In this document: piece after piece, positions 1-12,889 of the stretch
Numbering within the stretch: position 1 is the first letter of the stretch
Layout of the letters: each line of letters opens with the position of its first letter
DNA from: Athripsodes cinereus
Lineage: Eukaryota > Arthropoda > Insecta > Trichoptera > Leptoceridae
Assembly (NCBI GenBank): GCA_947579605.1
Contig: OX388314.1
Coordinates: forward strand, 24,128,000 to 24,191,999
Direction of reading: 5' to 3'
Length of the DNA: 64,000 bases
The notes under the pieces: generated by a model
What the model saw: the letters and a program-made list of their open reading frames with translations, nothing else
The model's database searches: none
What the model was told of the DNA's origin: nothing
Translations under genes and position numbers: made by a program

Positions 1-110
1 ACTCAGTAAGCTGTTAAAATGAAATGTTCATAATTATTTATGTAGGTATTAAATACCCTTAATGATTTGAGAGATAAACATTGGATTACCTGCCAACTGC
101 TACCAAATGT

Positions 111-230
111 AATAAACTTCATTGCACAATACAGAACATAAACAATTACAGAAATTAAAGTTAAGTGATACAAATAAATAGCATTGTGCAATGGGCGAGT
201 TTATAGCTGAAACGATATCTTCCAACTAAC
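111..230 (-). repeat. Dispersed retroposon, family C (TTAGTTGGAAGA...TGCAATAAAG)
   Basis: Read on the minus strand it begins GTTAGTTGGAAGATATCG, continues with an ATAAACTCGCCCATTGCACAAT block and ends near TTGTGCAATGAAG. The same head and tail recur at 5599, 9546, 43388 and 53296 (plus) and in pieces near 20200 and 55045 (minus), so this is a dispersed short repeat. No coding capacity is seen. The family name is mine. Confidence 0.6.
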
Positions 231-299
231 CATGTAATGGGTTTGTCCCCGCCTGATGAATGAATGAATTAAAGGATGATCCGCATTTTTGTTCCTGTG

Positions 300-548
300 G
301 CCGGTGTGGCGCGAAGGTAATGCTTTGTCTTTAAATTATGAGGTCCAGGGTTCGATTCTCAGCCAGACCAAAATGAAGAATGACCTTTTTCAAATTGAAC
401 TGGGTCTGGGTGTTACCTACATATAATTATGTGTGTTTAGCGCATGGTATAAATGTATATTATCGTGTTAATGCCCATATTAGTGTGGGACTAGCTCGAT
501 CTATGTGATTGTCAATGCATGTTATGTTATTACATGTCTACTGGCTCA
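300..548 (+). repeat. tRNA-derived SINE (family D)
   Basis: The head carries a polymerase III A-box-like GTGGCGCGAAGG and, about 45 bases on, a B box GGTTCGATTCT. A tail with GGGTCTGGGTGTTACC and GTGTGGGACTAGCTCGATCT follows. A very similar tail is tandemly duplicated at 14184-14330. The two-box head plus unrelated tail is the classic SINE build. It resembles lepidopteran SINE tails as I remember them. Confidence 0.7.
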
Positions 549-1063
549 ACTTGGAGGGTATAACGTGATAGGACAGATATATAAAAAAAAAACAATATAA
601 GCGCGTTTTCAATTGCTATAAAAAGAACCAAAATATGCTATCTGGAGATAATATCACAAAACCAGTCGGTAAGAATGTCCTTTTCAAAAATGTTAAGTAC
701 AGGTAATACCTGTGACAATAATTATATTCGTCTCCTAATACAGAAACATGTTAGTGTGCAATATTAGCATTTACATTACACAGGTACTCGTAATAATTTA
801 CCAGCAGTTTATTTGCTGTGTACCTATAGTTATTAGGTAAATTATCATGGGCGTACCCACAGGGACGTGGTAAAATGAAGGGCACCGGCACTCCTCTTTT
901 CTTAGGGTTCTGAAAATATTTCGAAAATAGGTAAAAATAGTAATGATGAATTGAAAAAGTATGGGAAGCGCAATCGAAGAGTGCAGTTGTCATTCTTTCT
1001 TATGCCCCCCCCCCCCTGTCATTCTTATGCCAATAAGTGTGTGTATTTTCTCAAATTATGCTT

Positions 1064-1132
1064 TATATCATCGCGGCATATCCCAGAAGTGGAGTAGTCA
1101 GCAGACCAGCTGCATGTAATAAATATGCAAGC
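1064..1132 (-). repeat. Family B repeat fragment
   Basis: Read on the minus strand it contains the end block of family B (gctggctaccccacttgtggg / atatgccgtgatg type), for which 25684-25920 and 40168-40405 are the fullest copies. The fragment is short and diverged. Confidence 0.5.
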
Positions 1133-1181
1133 CGGAGTAGCCAGCAGACTGCCAAAGTCGGGTGCCTTGTAGGTACCGTCA

Positions 1182-1262
1182 GTAACAGTACATTATCTCC
1201 ATGGTAACAACGGAAATTGCTAAAGTTGCACTGTTGTTACCATGGAGATAATGTAGCGTTAC
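1182..1262. repeat. Short inverted repeat (hairpin)
   Basis: Arms at 1182-1211 and 1233-1262 are complementary at about 28 of 30 positions around a 21-base spacer; the core is ATTATCTCCATGGTAACAAC. It is probably a tiny MITE or a foldback remnant. No coding sequence is present. Confidence 0.7.
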
Positions 1263-2035
1263 CGACTCAGGCATATAATAAAAATGCATGTTATCCTCTC
1301 CGACCAAACAAAAAAATATGATACATATTCATAATAGATGGCAAGTCTCATCACTGAATTTAAGATGATTAATGTCTTTACTTTTTCATTCAAATACTCG
1401 AAAACATATGGTAAAGAGTGGAAGACGAATTCTTTGCCGAGCGCTCCACGGAATTTATTAGAGGAATTTCTCAAATTACTGTACTAAATTGAAAGAGTCT
1501 GTAGTGAAAAATAGGTCCGAGAGCAAAAGAAAAATATTTGCAGAAAACAAATTGTGAAAGCTGAGGGCAAAAAGCGATCCACGTATCTTAGTAAGAAGAG
1601 ACGTAAAGAGTAAATAAATGAGTTCGCTGTGCGAAGTCGGAACAATCCCTTTCTTTTATACTGCTGGCTCCCCGTAGAAAAAATCCTAGATACGCCCTTG
1701 TATATTATATTGCATCATTGTATGCAGACCGAGCTAAACGCTGATGCAAAATATTGAATTATGTTAGTACAGTGTTAAGATATTATTATTATTAAACGCA
1801 GTATTTGCATAGTCGCTCCGTCCAAAACTAGAACCCATAATTTTGTTTGAACATGTGGTTTAATTCAGTTGGAAATTACTACGCAATTTTGTACTGAACG
1901 TAAGACAGAAGTTCTAAAACTTAATAAAAAAACAAATAAGGATTTTAACCAGGACTTTGACGGGACACTGCAGACTACGGAAACACATAAAAAAAATTTT
2001 GACTGTCAGATACCCCAGTCTGGAGATTTTGTTCA

Positions 2036-2250
2036 GAGGATAATGAAACACCTATCCACATCCTCTGTAATTGTGACGCACTCGCTCGCAAACGAAGTCA
2101 CATCCTCTAAGGACCACTGCTGGACTATGAGAAGGTGAGACAAATAGTGAGTTACATAACGTACCTAGGTCTTGAGAGTGAGATATGACACAGAAGGATG
2201 TCACAATAGATCTACTATGGTTGCGGTGACACAAGGGATGCATGGTCCCT
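2036..2250 (+). pseudogene. Decayed LINE 3' end with CCHC-like knuckle
   Basis: The frame from 2036 reads EDNETPIHILCNCDALARKR, which matches the Cys/His region found after the reverse transcriptase in many non-LTR retrotransposons (pattern E-x-x-x-H-x-x-x-x-C-x-C). It is broken by an in-frame TAA after HIL, reopens for about 25 codons and stops at 2186-2188. The short AT tail after 2250 may be the element's 3' end. This is a dead fragment; the clade cannot be settled. Confidence 0.55.
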
Positions 2251-2270
2251 TGACATTTATTTTAAAAAAA

Positions 2271-5200
2271 TAAAGACAACTCAACTGGAAATTTTCATGT
2301 AGCGTACACTTTGGCGATGTCGCGATAAGAAAAATCAAGGCATAAAACATGACATAATATCTGTTTTGGTTACGTAACCTAACCTGTATATTTGGACAAA
2401 TAATAAAAATCTACATATTATGTATTACACACATTCATAATATTGAGTACATATTATTTCTTATTTGACAGGTTCAAAAAGAAACCCCAAAAAGTTTAGT
2501 CCGTGACAGTTTCTATTGTTATTGGCAAAAATTGTGATCCGTCTCAAACATCGGAATGCCCATTGTTGTATTCGCCGATATACAAATAAACAAATAATAA
2601 TAATTCACAATAACACACACGAATACAATAATATTCAAAGGATGTGACATAAGAAGGTATAAGGGTAAACTTTATTACACAGAACGCGATTTAGAACATT
2701 ATATTGGATTGTGAATGAATTTCACTTCATTTATTTGGATTATTAAACATTTGAACATTGAATGTATATATTATTTGTGCTTGTTTTGAGGAAATAAAAG
2801 AATTTGAATTTCTTCCCGAGAAAACTGTCGAATGAAAACGAATTCGCACAAGTTGTAAAAGTAATGCCGATCTTTGAATTATAAAAATTTACATACTAAT
2901 TGGTACTTCGAGTCGAATTTAATTTATCAAAAATAAAGGATGAGTTTGCGTAGAAAAATGAATGACAAAACTTGCAGTAAATCTTCATATACCTCAATCA
3001 TAAAAACAAATACTTATAACACTGCAAGTGAAAAGACGGTATTGAGTTTTAGAAGCAAGATTCGAAATTTTAAATTTTAAACGTCGTTAGAACTACTTGA
3101 CACGGAGTTAAATTCGTCGACAATTCTAATAAAATAGAAAATAATGGTGAATTATTATGTATTTTCTAAAATAATTTGGAAAAAGGATATCTCACGGTAC
3201 ACTCAGCTGAGGTAAAAATTGATCAATATAACGCAATGTCCTCTCACTGTTTTAAAAGATTCATGCATTGTAAAATATGCAGGAACGGGCTTTTTTTACA
3301 AGTCCGTGGATTCGCCACGTCTCGTTTTATGGCCATTCGAGTATGTATATTGGAAATTATAATAGTAATTACCTACTTCGTCTTGTGTGTTACCAAAAAT
3401 AGAAACCATACGAGATTTTAAAATCAACAATGTCGCCCCGAATACGTGGTAGTGTCGTCTGCGGACCGACAAAACGGACAAGCAAATACAATACCGACAA
3501 CCGACATACATAAATTATTTATCGATACCTGTATGCATGCATATTGCATATACACAATTTGTGTAAATATACGAATACGGATTTTGATGCTGCAATAACA
3601 ATATGTATGTGAATTATTATATTTTATGTCTACTCGAATTGATGTTTCCAAGCGGATCTCTTTAGATGAGGTGGTACCATTCGAGACCTATTGCCGAGTG
3701 GCCAGTTTCTCAAAGAATAAAAAATTTCTCGAATTTCCGAGAATAAAAAAATACAGTCTAGGCCTATAATCAGATGATTTGAATACAGTAATATATTCTA
3801 CAGTAAAAAGAAGATCAATGAAGTGTAGAATAGATAATTATGGAAATTCTAAAAAAATAATGAGCACAAAAATTGACCCAGAGAACCAAAGGCATGAGTA
3901 TTTTTCTCTATGGAATAGATATATGTATTTATATTTAAGGTCCTTTTTAATCTTCTAATACTAACTTCTAGGATGGTGCAGAATATGGAAGTGTGAGCAC
4001 CCTTCTAAAATGACACGTACAAAAATAAAAAATGCACTAATCAAGTTCAAAAACAAAATGAGATTAATTCTCATAGAGCTCACACAGCTCTCTAACGGTC
4101 GGAATTGAACAAAGTGCTCTCATTGGACATTGACAAACCATGATTATTATTTCTTTCGAGTGTTTTCCTCTATAGGAGAGTTGTAGAATTTTCCATTAAC
4201 CCATATATGGCTCCGATCCATAAGATTCAATACAGCAACTTTTTACTTACATATAAGGAGTTGTCCACATGAATCTTTTAATTCTTCTTCAAATGGTCAA
4301 CGAAGTCATATTGGTACCTACCATTCCAACATTGTGCATGGAGATGAAGATATCTTGCTTTGTATGTAGTCTATATGAATTTTAATTATTTAGGTATAAC
4401 TTGTTCCTTTCAGTATGAAAATCCTACATTGTTTCAAAGTTTTTTTTTATATCAAGTTTAAATTAGATTTAGGCGTATCGGGATTTTTCGTCTGCTTCCA
4501 AACCACATAAGATAATACTGTATAGAGCTCGGATTAAATGACTGGATAAATAAATGTATTAGACATAATCCAAAATGTTGTTAATCATTTATATCTTGGT
4601 CTTCTGATTTCGTGTTAGGTTCCCAACGTTATTTTCGGTCTTCCAAGAATTCCTATTTTTGGCAGCCCAAGATAGCTCCTCAACACTCTTTATTCCTATG
4701 CAATCATGTATAATATTATGGAATCAGGATATCCATGTTTATACTTAATAGGCAAAAAAGGGTATGGGTGAAAAGGCACATCTTCTATATCAAATTTTGT
4801 TGGTATAGAAGATGTGACACACAAGAAACTTTTACATTTTATCTCGAAATTTTAACTCGATCTCCATCGTTCAAAATCGATGAAATATAAAAAAGAAATA
4901 TTTAAACGACAAGACAAATCAAATTATTTTAATAAATTCAATACTATACAGTGATATAAATACAAAACCAGTCTACTGTGCAATAAGGAGAACAGAGAAT
5001 GAGGACACATCGTAAACAGGATCAAAGAATAAGTAAGAATTACTTAAAACGTAAAGGTAAATCGATTGGACATTGTTGTAAAGGATATAAAGATTACAAG
5101 TTGGGTGGAGCCGATGTATAAGGACAAATTACTATGTATTATCAAGGCGACCTTGTTGTTGTTACTCAAGGACGCAGCGTTGAGACTCGCTACCTACTAT

Positions 5201-5598
5201 GTATTATTATTTATAATGATACAGTATTAGGTATGATGATGCCATTACGGATCTATCTCCACAGGGATCGACAGACTTAAATACGTATTTACCTGCGTAT
5301 TAAACACCATTTAAAAATAAGTGTACTATTATGATGGGTACAGGTAGGTGCCTACACATACAATCCCACAAGGATAATTTGATAGGTAGTAATGGATGTT
5401 GCTATATATTTTAATGTAATACTTAGTCCTTTTATAATATAGTCCTATTTATAGGTAGTACTTTTTACAATATTACAGGTTTGACCATTTCTAAACTGTG
5501 TTGCGATTTGTGTTGTATATAAGATATTATTGATACATTAAATTTCTGTCGAGTTTTCGATAGAATGAAAGACAAAAAGACGTAGGTATAGGTTTAAG
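2271..5598. other. AT-rich DNA without recognisable gene
   Basis: Only short ORFs occur and none has a recognisable motif. There is a 13-base-arm hairpin at 4778-4816 (CACATCTTCTATA and its complement). I see no other structure. Confidence 0.5.
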
Positions 5599-5728
5599 GT
5601 TAGTTGGAAAACATCGCATTCCAGCAATAAACTCGTCCTCTGTACATTGAATTGTATAGGTAACTGATATTTTTATGACATTTTGTATTGATTTGAAATA
5701 TTTTAACCAATGTGAAGAATAAAATAAA
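5599..5728 (+). repeat. Dispersed retroposon, family C
   Basis: Begins GTTAGTTGGAAAACATCGC, followed by an ATAAACTCGTCC block and an AT-rich tail with AATAAA motifs. It is diverged from the copy at 9546. No TSD could be fixed. Confidence 0.5.
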
Positions 5729-6253
5729 TAAATAATAAAGTGCGAAGTATAAATATTAAAGAAGTTACTTAAAAGTGACACAAATGAAAATACTATAATG
5801 TCGCTATGATATTATGACATGGAACAGCGTCGGTAGCGATAATGCACTTGTGAAAACTCTACCTTCACGACACAAGCATATTGCTTATTGTGAGAGTGTC
5901 TATAGTGTATTAGGGTTTATTTCAAGTCCAGTTTCATGTTTTTAAAAAGATGATTATGTTTATATCAAAGAGTAAAAGATGACACTATATTTAATATATT
6001 AAAATACACTATACTTCTAAATATTGAAAACACTGCAGCTGGCGGACTTCTTACAGTAGGTATCGTTACTTGTTTAGTTCAACCAGTGTCATCTCGTAGA
6101 AATATCTCAAATTAAATGTTATGTTAAATAAATATCGTTCTTTCCAATTAATTAGGATCATAATCCAAGTGTCTAGTTAATAAATCTGATACTTATAAAT
6201 ATCTATCGAACTTGTTCATATAAATGCATCCTTTCTCATCCCAAGTGACAACC

Positions 6254-6275
6254 TGGAATGTGATATCACATTCCA
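6254..6275. other. Perfect 22-bp palindrome
   Basis: TGGAATGTGATATCACATTC followed by CA reads the same on both strands. Flanking CAACC and GGTTG could extend the stem with an interruption. It could be a dimeric protein-binding site or a foldback remnant; nothing nearby tells which. Confidence 0.5.
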
Positions 6276-6489
6276 ACTGAGGTTGGCGTGACAATAACTG
6301 TGTCTTAACATACTAACTACATAACGCATGCGTAATTTTGATAATTGACTTATAGGAACAGCTGATAATACTGGACAATATCACATAATATCACATTTCA
6401 CAGCCGTGGTTTCCCTTATAGGTGACCTATTGAAGGAGACCCATCGACCCATCCGGATAGCTCTTCTCAAACGTCTTATCTTTCTGTAA

Positions 6490-6951
6490 ACGAAAGGTGT
6501 TTTTTTTTTTTTTTTTATTTATTTATTCATCACAAACATACGCCAACGGGCCCAACATATACATACTAAAAAATAAACACAATAACAAATGACATGAGTA
6601 ATGCTGTGTCCCTTTACAGGCATAAATGTGTTATTTACTGAGTCACACCTCCCAAACCCCCACCCACGCAGGAATCCCCCCAAGTAACTACCGAGACCCA
6701 GACCCAAAGCTGCCGACCAGTCTCATCAGACACCAAGAGGGAAGCCAACAGACTATGGGAGTCAGAGAGTAGAAACCTAGTCATTCAAATAATAATATAG
6801 TCACAACAAACACATAAAAAAAACATCAAAAATTATGAGTCAATGAAAATAAAAACAGAAAAAAACAATGATAAAAACAAGAATAAAATACTCAAAAGAC
6901 AACACTGCCAATCACACACAAAATTTATAGTTCTGGGTGACGAAAGGTGTT
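6490..6951 (-). mobile_element. 5'-truncated poly(A) retroposon with TSD
   Basis: A 12-bp direct repeat ACGAAAGGTGTT at 6490-6501 and 6940-6951 flanks the insert. Immediately inside the left repeat is a run of T, so the poly(A) end faces left and the element lies on the minus strand, ending in AATAAATAAATAAA-type signals before the tail. No RT coding sequence is left. It looks like the 3' untranslated end of a LINE, or a SINE driven by one. Confidence 0.75.
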
Positions 6952-6989
6952 CACAAAACATGAAGAACAAACGTAAGAGGTGGCCGGTA

Positions 6990-7717
6990 ACCCGATGATT
7001 TACATACATACATACATACATACCATCACGCCGCTTCCCTCGCGGGGTAGGCAGAAAGGATCGAGCGCCACTTCCTTCTATCCTTGCATACATCTTTCGC
7101 TTCCGTCACTGTCATACAATTCCTCATGCATGCTCTCCTGTTCAATGTGCTCAACACGTGACCGTCCTGTAGGATTTGATTTAAATGATCTTGCCATTTA
7201 ATCCTCGGACGTCCGCGTCTCCGAGCACCATTCCTCTCAGCCAAATATATCTTCTTAGTCATTCTGTCCTCATTCATTCTTTCCACGTGCCCAAACCATC
7301 TTAACTTATTTACATTCATCTTTGTTATTACACCAACTTTCATTCCACATTCCTTTCGTATATCACTGTTACGCACACGATCTCTCAGACTCTTGCCACA
7401 CATCCTTCTCAACGATCTCATTTCCACTGCATTTATGCCACTTTCATCCTTTTTTAACCATGTCCACGTCTCACTTGCATACATAAGTGTTGGCACTAAG
7501 ATAGCAGAGTGCACCAACCTTTTAGCTGTGGTGGATATGTTCCTATTTGCAATTATTGGTCGGATTGCACCATTTACCTTATTGCCAGCAACTTTTCTCC
7601 TTTCAATATCGCTTTCACACTTCCCATCTCTCGTGAACAAACTACCTAAGTACACACATTCGTCAACTTGCTCTAACACTTCGTTGTCAATCATTACCTG
7701 GCATACCCGATGATTTA
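6990..7717 (-). mobile_element. RTE-like LINE copy, 5'-truncated, with 13-bp TSD
   Basis: The insert (7003-7704) is bounded by ACCCGATGATTTA at 6990-7002 and 7705-7717. The minus strand encodes the last ~226 residues of a reverse-transcriptase polyprotein: VYLGSLFTRDGK, ETWTWLKKDESG, KLRWFGHVERM, RRRGRPRIKWQDH, then a stop at 7026. The 3' end is a (TATG)n tail, typical of RTE-type elements. By eye it differs from the copy at 28894-30733 at only two bases, both silent. The upstream residues of the ORF (MKFRNLNHR) come from flanking DNA. It cannot move by itself. Confidence 0.9.
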
Positions 7718-7733
7718 AGTTTCGAAATTTCAA

Positions 7734-9403
7734 TTGAGATATTCGCGATCATCTTCACGATACACGCAAATTGCAAACTGTGGACCTTGTTTGGATTTAT
7801 TTGAAATCCAGATTTGTCAAAATAAGAGACAGAACATTTGATCTCATTATTGTTTTAGCAAATGTAAATTGGAATTTTATAATATAAGTTCATAGTATAA
7901 CAGAATACATTTAGTAAAAATTAAAAAAAAAAGATTAAGAATTGACTATCTTTGCGTTTTATGACACTGTCTAAAAGCTGCCGCTATGTCATAAACTACT
8001 AATAAAAATAACAGTGATTTTAATTTAGTCATTTAGATATTACTTAATTGGTAACTTGTCACAGCTATTTCACACTAATAATAGTATTAAAAATAGCGGT
8101 TATCCATATAAGGGCAATAATGCCAGCTCTACTTTACTCTGTAGATATAATACTAAATATGGGATAAAGAATGTAGGTATGTATCTAGTATTAATTGTGT
8201 ACTTAATCTCCGTTAAATATTATAATTAATTTGTAAATATGTACGTAAATTTGTTTATTATTATCTTGGAAGATTATATTATCCTATGTAAGAAAGACAT
8301 ATCTTCAATTCAGTAATAAGATATGCTACCCATCCTGAATGTCGAACCTTTTTTGCCACAGAGAGGACGACTTGCGTGTTTACTACTTGCAGTTCGTCCG
8401 TTGGATACCCCATCCGTGGGAAATGCCGTCATGGTTTAAATTAAATGAATGGATGGACAACTGTTTATGTGATAAAGCACCTAAAGAACACTGTATAATT
8501 TAATAATTCTAGGACATTATATCCGCTTCAAATGAAAACTTCGAATATGCACATACATATTTAAGTGTCCACGTTAGAAATTAAATTATTATATTTTACT
8601 TGTTTTGGCTTCTATGGCCGTTGCGGGGCAAATTATAGAAAAAAAACAATGTCCTATAAGTGTTAAATAATCTTACATTACGGCGTATTCCAGAATAATA
8701 AATTTGATTATCTATTAATTACATATTAACAAACATATACCTTCATTATTAAAACGTGTGTTTTCTTAATAGAAAAATAGCATGCTTTCGATTATCTTAC
8801 ACCATTTCTTATAGATAAAAAGTTCAAGTATAGCTTTTTAATGGCAATTAGCTAGAGAGCGAATCCTAGTATAATTTTAATCAAATCGGTGTCAAATTGG
8901 TGAATCAAATTTTTTGTGAGCAGAGATAAGCTAGTACGTTAAAATAATATATAATAACAATATTAACGGTTGTTATTTAAGAGCTGTTAAGTTTCTGAAG
9001 TATTTACAAGTATTTCACTGTGACAGGTGAAGAAGAAGATAATACCTGAATCACGATTCTATATACTGAATATCTTTTATTATTATTAAATTTATAAAGT
9101 TGTGAATATTACTGAAATGGAATACATAATAAGTGCATAATAGTTGTATTGTATTGATTGCATTCAATTTCCATAAACTACTGCCCTGAAGTGATCCGTT
9201 CAAAAACCATCACGACACCTCCAAAGTCAATGGACTTGCAGAGTGTTTTGAAGAAGCACAACGTTTTCTTTTTACGAGCCATAAAATAGACATGAACTTC
9301 CACCAAGAACCTTCGGTAGAAAATATCAACTTTAAATAGGGTGTCTATTATATTTTGAATGACACTCTTTTTCGAATGATTTAGGAAAATAAATTATCTA
9401 TGG
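7734..9403. other. AT-rich DNA; family B fragment at 8308-8436
   Basis: No gene seen. Bases 8308-8436 carry the middle and end of family B (CAGTAATAAGATATGCTACC, then a TACCCCATCCGTGGG-like block) on the plus strand. The rest is AT-rich without a motif I recognise. Confidence 0.5.
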
Positions 9404-10074
9404 CAGTGGTTCCCAAACTTTCAATTTTGCGTATCACACACGAAATTATAAATCAGTAGCGTACCACTGAACTGTAACCGTTAAAAAACCTTCAAAATGG
9501 TAAAGTAATAAAAACTGCAACTGTTTATGACAACATTATCATTGAGTTAGTTGGAAGATATCGCACTTCTGCGATAAACTCGCCCATTGCACAAATTTAT
9601 TTGTCTGGATCTACAATGTTTATATTTTAATAATGTTTGTTTTTTGTGCAATAAAGATTTTTATTTATTATTATTATTATTAATTATAGGGAAAAAATAC
9701 AATATTCTTAGTGCGAAAAATGGTGCTGCATGTTCGAGACATCAAACAAATCGTGAGATTGAGATCGCGAAATTTAAGAACGTTTTATTTAATTATTTAC
9801 TGTGTATGTATGTAACTGTATTATATATAGACACTGCTTGCCACTCCTACACAAGTGTTTGTGCACTTTCTGGAGGGGTAAAAAACGTATTTTTGTTCTC
9901 CAGAGAATGCAAAAAAATATGTATAGTATATAAGAAACAATTAATGTAAATGTATTTTGTTAAATAAAATTAAAAATTAAAAAAAAAAACTATGGCCATG
10001 GCTGCTTGCGAAGCACCTTAATAATTGTCGCGTACCACTTGTGGTACGCGTACCATAGTTTGGGAATCACTGAA
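9404..10074. mobile_element. Non-autonomous hAT-like element
   Basis: The left end starts CAGTGGTTCCCAAACT and the right end, read on the minus strand, starts CAGTGATTCCCAAACT; this is a terminal motif common in the hAT superfamily. Flanks ATCTATGG (left) and TTCTATGG (right, two bases beyond the inverted repeat) match in 7 of 8 bases, as expected for an 8-bp hAT duplication. There is no transposase. A family C repeat is nested inside at 9546-9660. The 120-codon ORF at 9587-9949 is accidental. Confidence 0.75.
9546..9660 (+). repeat. Dispersed retroposon, family C, nested in hAT-like element
   Basis: Has the full head GTTAGTTGGAAGATATCGC, the ATAAACTCGCCCATTGCACAA block and the tail TTTTGTGCAATAAAG followed by (TTA)n. 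It is the cleanest copy of this family in the window. Confidence 0.65.
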
Positions 10075-10113
10075 TTCTATGGAAATAAACAAACTGTTGT
10101 GATTTTTACTGTA

Positions 10114-10224
10114 TTTAATAATAATAGGTGTAGTTACTATTCACCTGGTTTCGACTAACAAAGTCGTGGTCAAATTGATAAGTCGAAACCAGGTTACTAT
10201 ACATATTATTAAATACTACAGTAA
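10114..10224. repeat. Hairpin MITE
   Basis: The left arm (10114-10156) contains ACCTGGTTTCGACT. The right arm (10180-10224) is its imperfect complement (AGTCGAAACCAGGTTACTAT and an ATTATTAAATAC block). It is a foldback element with a small AT loop and no ORF. Confidence 0.6.
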
Positions 10225-11199
10225 AACTCAAAAGAGTTTGTTTATTTACATCAGTGATATGTTATACCTAGATTTGCAATATGGATTTCAAACATGCACC
10301 ATCAATAAAATCTCGTTGCGGTCCTTGGTGCCGCAATTTTTAGTTTGAAAAAAGCGACATACATATAAATTGTTTGTAGATAACAAGAGATAGACAATAT
10401 GAGAATGGGGATTATAACAGACGACAAAGGCCGGTAGATAGAGATGAATATATAGAAAAGAAAAGAGATGAATATATATATTACTCAGGTATTGTACCTC
10501 GACCGGTGGGTACACATTTTTAGAGAATATTTGTATGACATTGCGAATCTAGTTGTAACATATCACTGATTTACATATGTAAATTAATACGGAGTTATAC
10601 AAACTAAATGTCAACTTAATCAATAAATGAGTGATCATTTTTTTAATGTGTCATAAATCATTTATTAAACATCCATAAATAATAATAATTTAAGCCAAAA
10701 CTCCTTAATAAAATCATGGGTATCTTCGTAGGATCGAATAACTTGAGTATCCGTTTTTGAGGTTAGGCATATTTTTTGCACTTATAAAACGAAAATAAGT
10801 ATTAATTATCGTTAAGTTTTCAAGAAAATGCTAGTATGAAAGAAGTTGTGTTGTTCTGCGTACGAAGTTCTATGAACAAACATCCTCAAAATTCAATAAA
10901 ATATAAGTTTAGTTATTTCTATACTGGCACTTATGCATTTTAATCAAGATTCCTTGTTACTCGCTTAGTTTTAAATTCACAAAGTTAAACACCTGTATTT
11001 GTATATGCCTCTAGAATTTAATTAAGAAACTGTGATGTAGCAAAATTACGACTTTGATAAACTACGTAAATAAAAGTTAGTTCGAGGAAGTTTTGTATGA
11101 ATAAATCTTCCGGGAGTTTCATCCTCATTGAGATAAGACAGAATTGAATTACGTGTATGGTACAGAAAGTATAAGATTGTAATTAAATAATACCAATGT
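10225..11199. other. AT-rich DNA without recognisable feature
   Basis: Several ORFs of 60-75 codons overlap in different frames and show no motif. Nothing else is seen. Confidence 0.4.
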
Positions 11200-11975
11200 G
11201 GGAGGACTTATATATAATGAGTTACAATCCATTGGATTGGTCTGCAACGAGTTTGGTTTTTCTTCTCCATTCGTCTCTATTCTCAGCCAGTCTTTTCAGC
11301 TCTACGTATGAGCCACAGTTCATATCACTCTTCAGTTGGTCCATATATGCGTCTCTTGGTCGGCCTCTGCCATTTGTCCCCTCGGTCTTACCCTCCGCGA
11401 TGGCTATGAGTAGTCCTGGGTGCCTGATGTTGTGGCCAATCCAGTTAGCTCGTTATTGGCTGATTCTCTTAAGGAGTTGTCTTTTTTCGCCTACCCTGGT
11501 TAATACTTCTTCGTTTTCGACGTGCTCCGACCAATGGATCTTAAGCATGCGTCTGTAGCACCACATTTCAAAGGCCGCCAACCGTCCGCTTGCACTCTTG
11601 CTGATGGTCCATGTCTCACAACCATAAAGCAGAATGCTCCATACAAAGGCTTTGGTAAGGTTCTTCCTTACGCTTAAGTCAATATTTGGGGATTCCAATA
11701 TCTTCGATTTTTTGTTAAAGGCAATCCTTGCCTGGTTTATTCTGCTTACGATTTCTGCTTTGGAGCGTCCATCCTGGTTTATTCTGCTGCCCAGGTACAC
11801 GAATTCACTTACTTGTTTGATGCTCACTCCATTTAAGGCAATGTTCGCAGTCGCTTCCTCTTTTCCAACGACCATACATTTTGTTTTTTCTTTATTTATT
11901 TTCATGTTGTACTTTGACAACAGTATACTTTCCATTTTTCCTAAGGCTTCGTTCTTCGTTCTTCGGGAGGACTTA
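11200..11975 (-). mobile_element. RTE-like LINE fragment (second lineage) with 11-bp TSD
   Basis: Bounded by GGGAGGACTTA at 11200-11210 and 11965-11975. The minus strand carries the region after the RT active site: MKINKEKTKCMVVGKEE, SEFVYLGSRINQDGRSKAEI, WSILLYGCETWTISKSA, FEMWCYRRMLKIHWSEHV. A stop follows at 11453, after which another frame keeps GRGRPRDAYMDQL, ELKRLAENRDEWRRKTK to the end. The frame break marks it as dead. It is a different lineage from the copies at 7003 and 28894, and the piece at 35870-36090 belongs to it. Confidence 0.85.
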
Positions 11976-12885
11976 GATTAATTATATTGCAGTACATATT
12001 CAAGACTTTATAATAATATAAACTAACTCACTTTTAAAATGTAAGCATAAAATTAAATTATTTGATAGAATGTTTTGTAACTTGGTATTACTAATAAAAA
12101 TAAGTGAAATTGATTTGAATCAATTCAGTTCTTATTTCTTCAAACAGTGTAAATACCTACATCCATTTACAGCAAGAAACTATTTTCACGATGGTATACA
12201 TTTATACACTACAACTTATGTATGCGTATGTCAAAAAGCATTCACAGTGTACATTCCTCTTTAATTGTGGGTACATATTATTACTTAATACACACATCCG
12301 AGTATTATGCGTGATGGCTGAGAATCTCAAGAGCCTTGCTTGATGCCTTCAGGGGTGTATTTAATTCTTTCATTTCATTATTACTATTATTATTGCTATT
12401 GGGCCCACATTAATAATAATATAATCTGTCGACTTTAATAATACATAAGTAATATTGTGTACTTTAAAATTTACCTGTCTGTCACCCTTCATTCCCTACA
12501 TGTCACTACACTACAACTTATTCAAAAGGCACTCTCACAACGGTAAAAATATTAACTAACTAAATGTGAAATTGATGGTGCAGAGTAAAATTGATAACAA
12601 ATAAAGGAGTAAATAAATAAAGGAAGAGTGCCGAGGATAGAAATAACACAATTGACATAAAGTTACTATAAAAAGTTACGAAATCAACGTTTTGCTTAGA
12701 ACTATTTCAATACTAGAGTAGTTTTAACGGGCTTCGTTCAGGAAACAAACATCAAAGTGACAAATTAGCACTTCTACGATATTCTTCGTCAAAAAAAAAC
12801 TTCGTCAAAATTTGAGCAACACCATGATTGAAATACTTTTGAAAGCTCTATGTCCATGTTCCGTCGTGATATCAATAATAATATA
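11976..12885. other. AT-rich DNA without recognisable feature
   Basis: No gene, SINE or TIR element seen. Confidence 0.4.
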
Positions 12886-12889
12886 TTCA

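Noticed and set aside
9587..9949. 120-codon plus-strand ORF
   Set aside because: Lies wholly inside a hAT-like element and a family C repeat; no motif.
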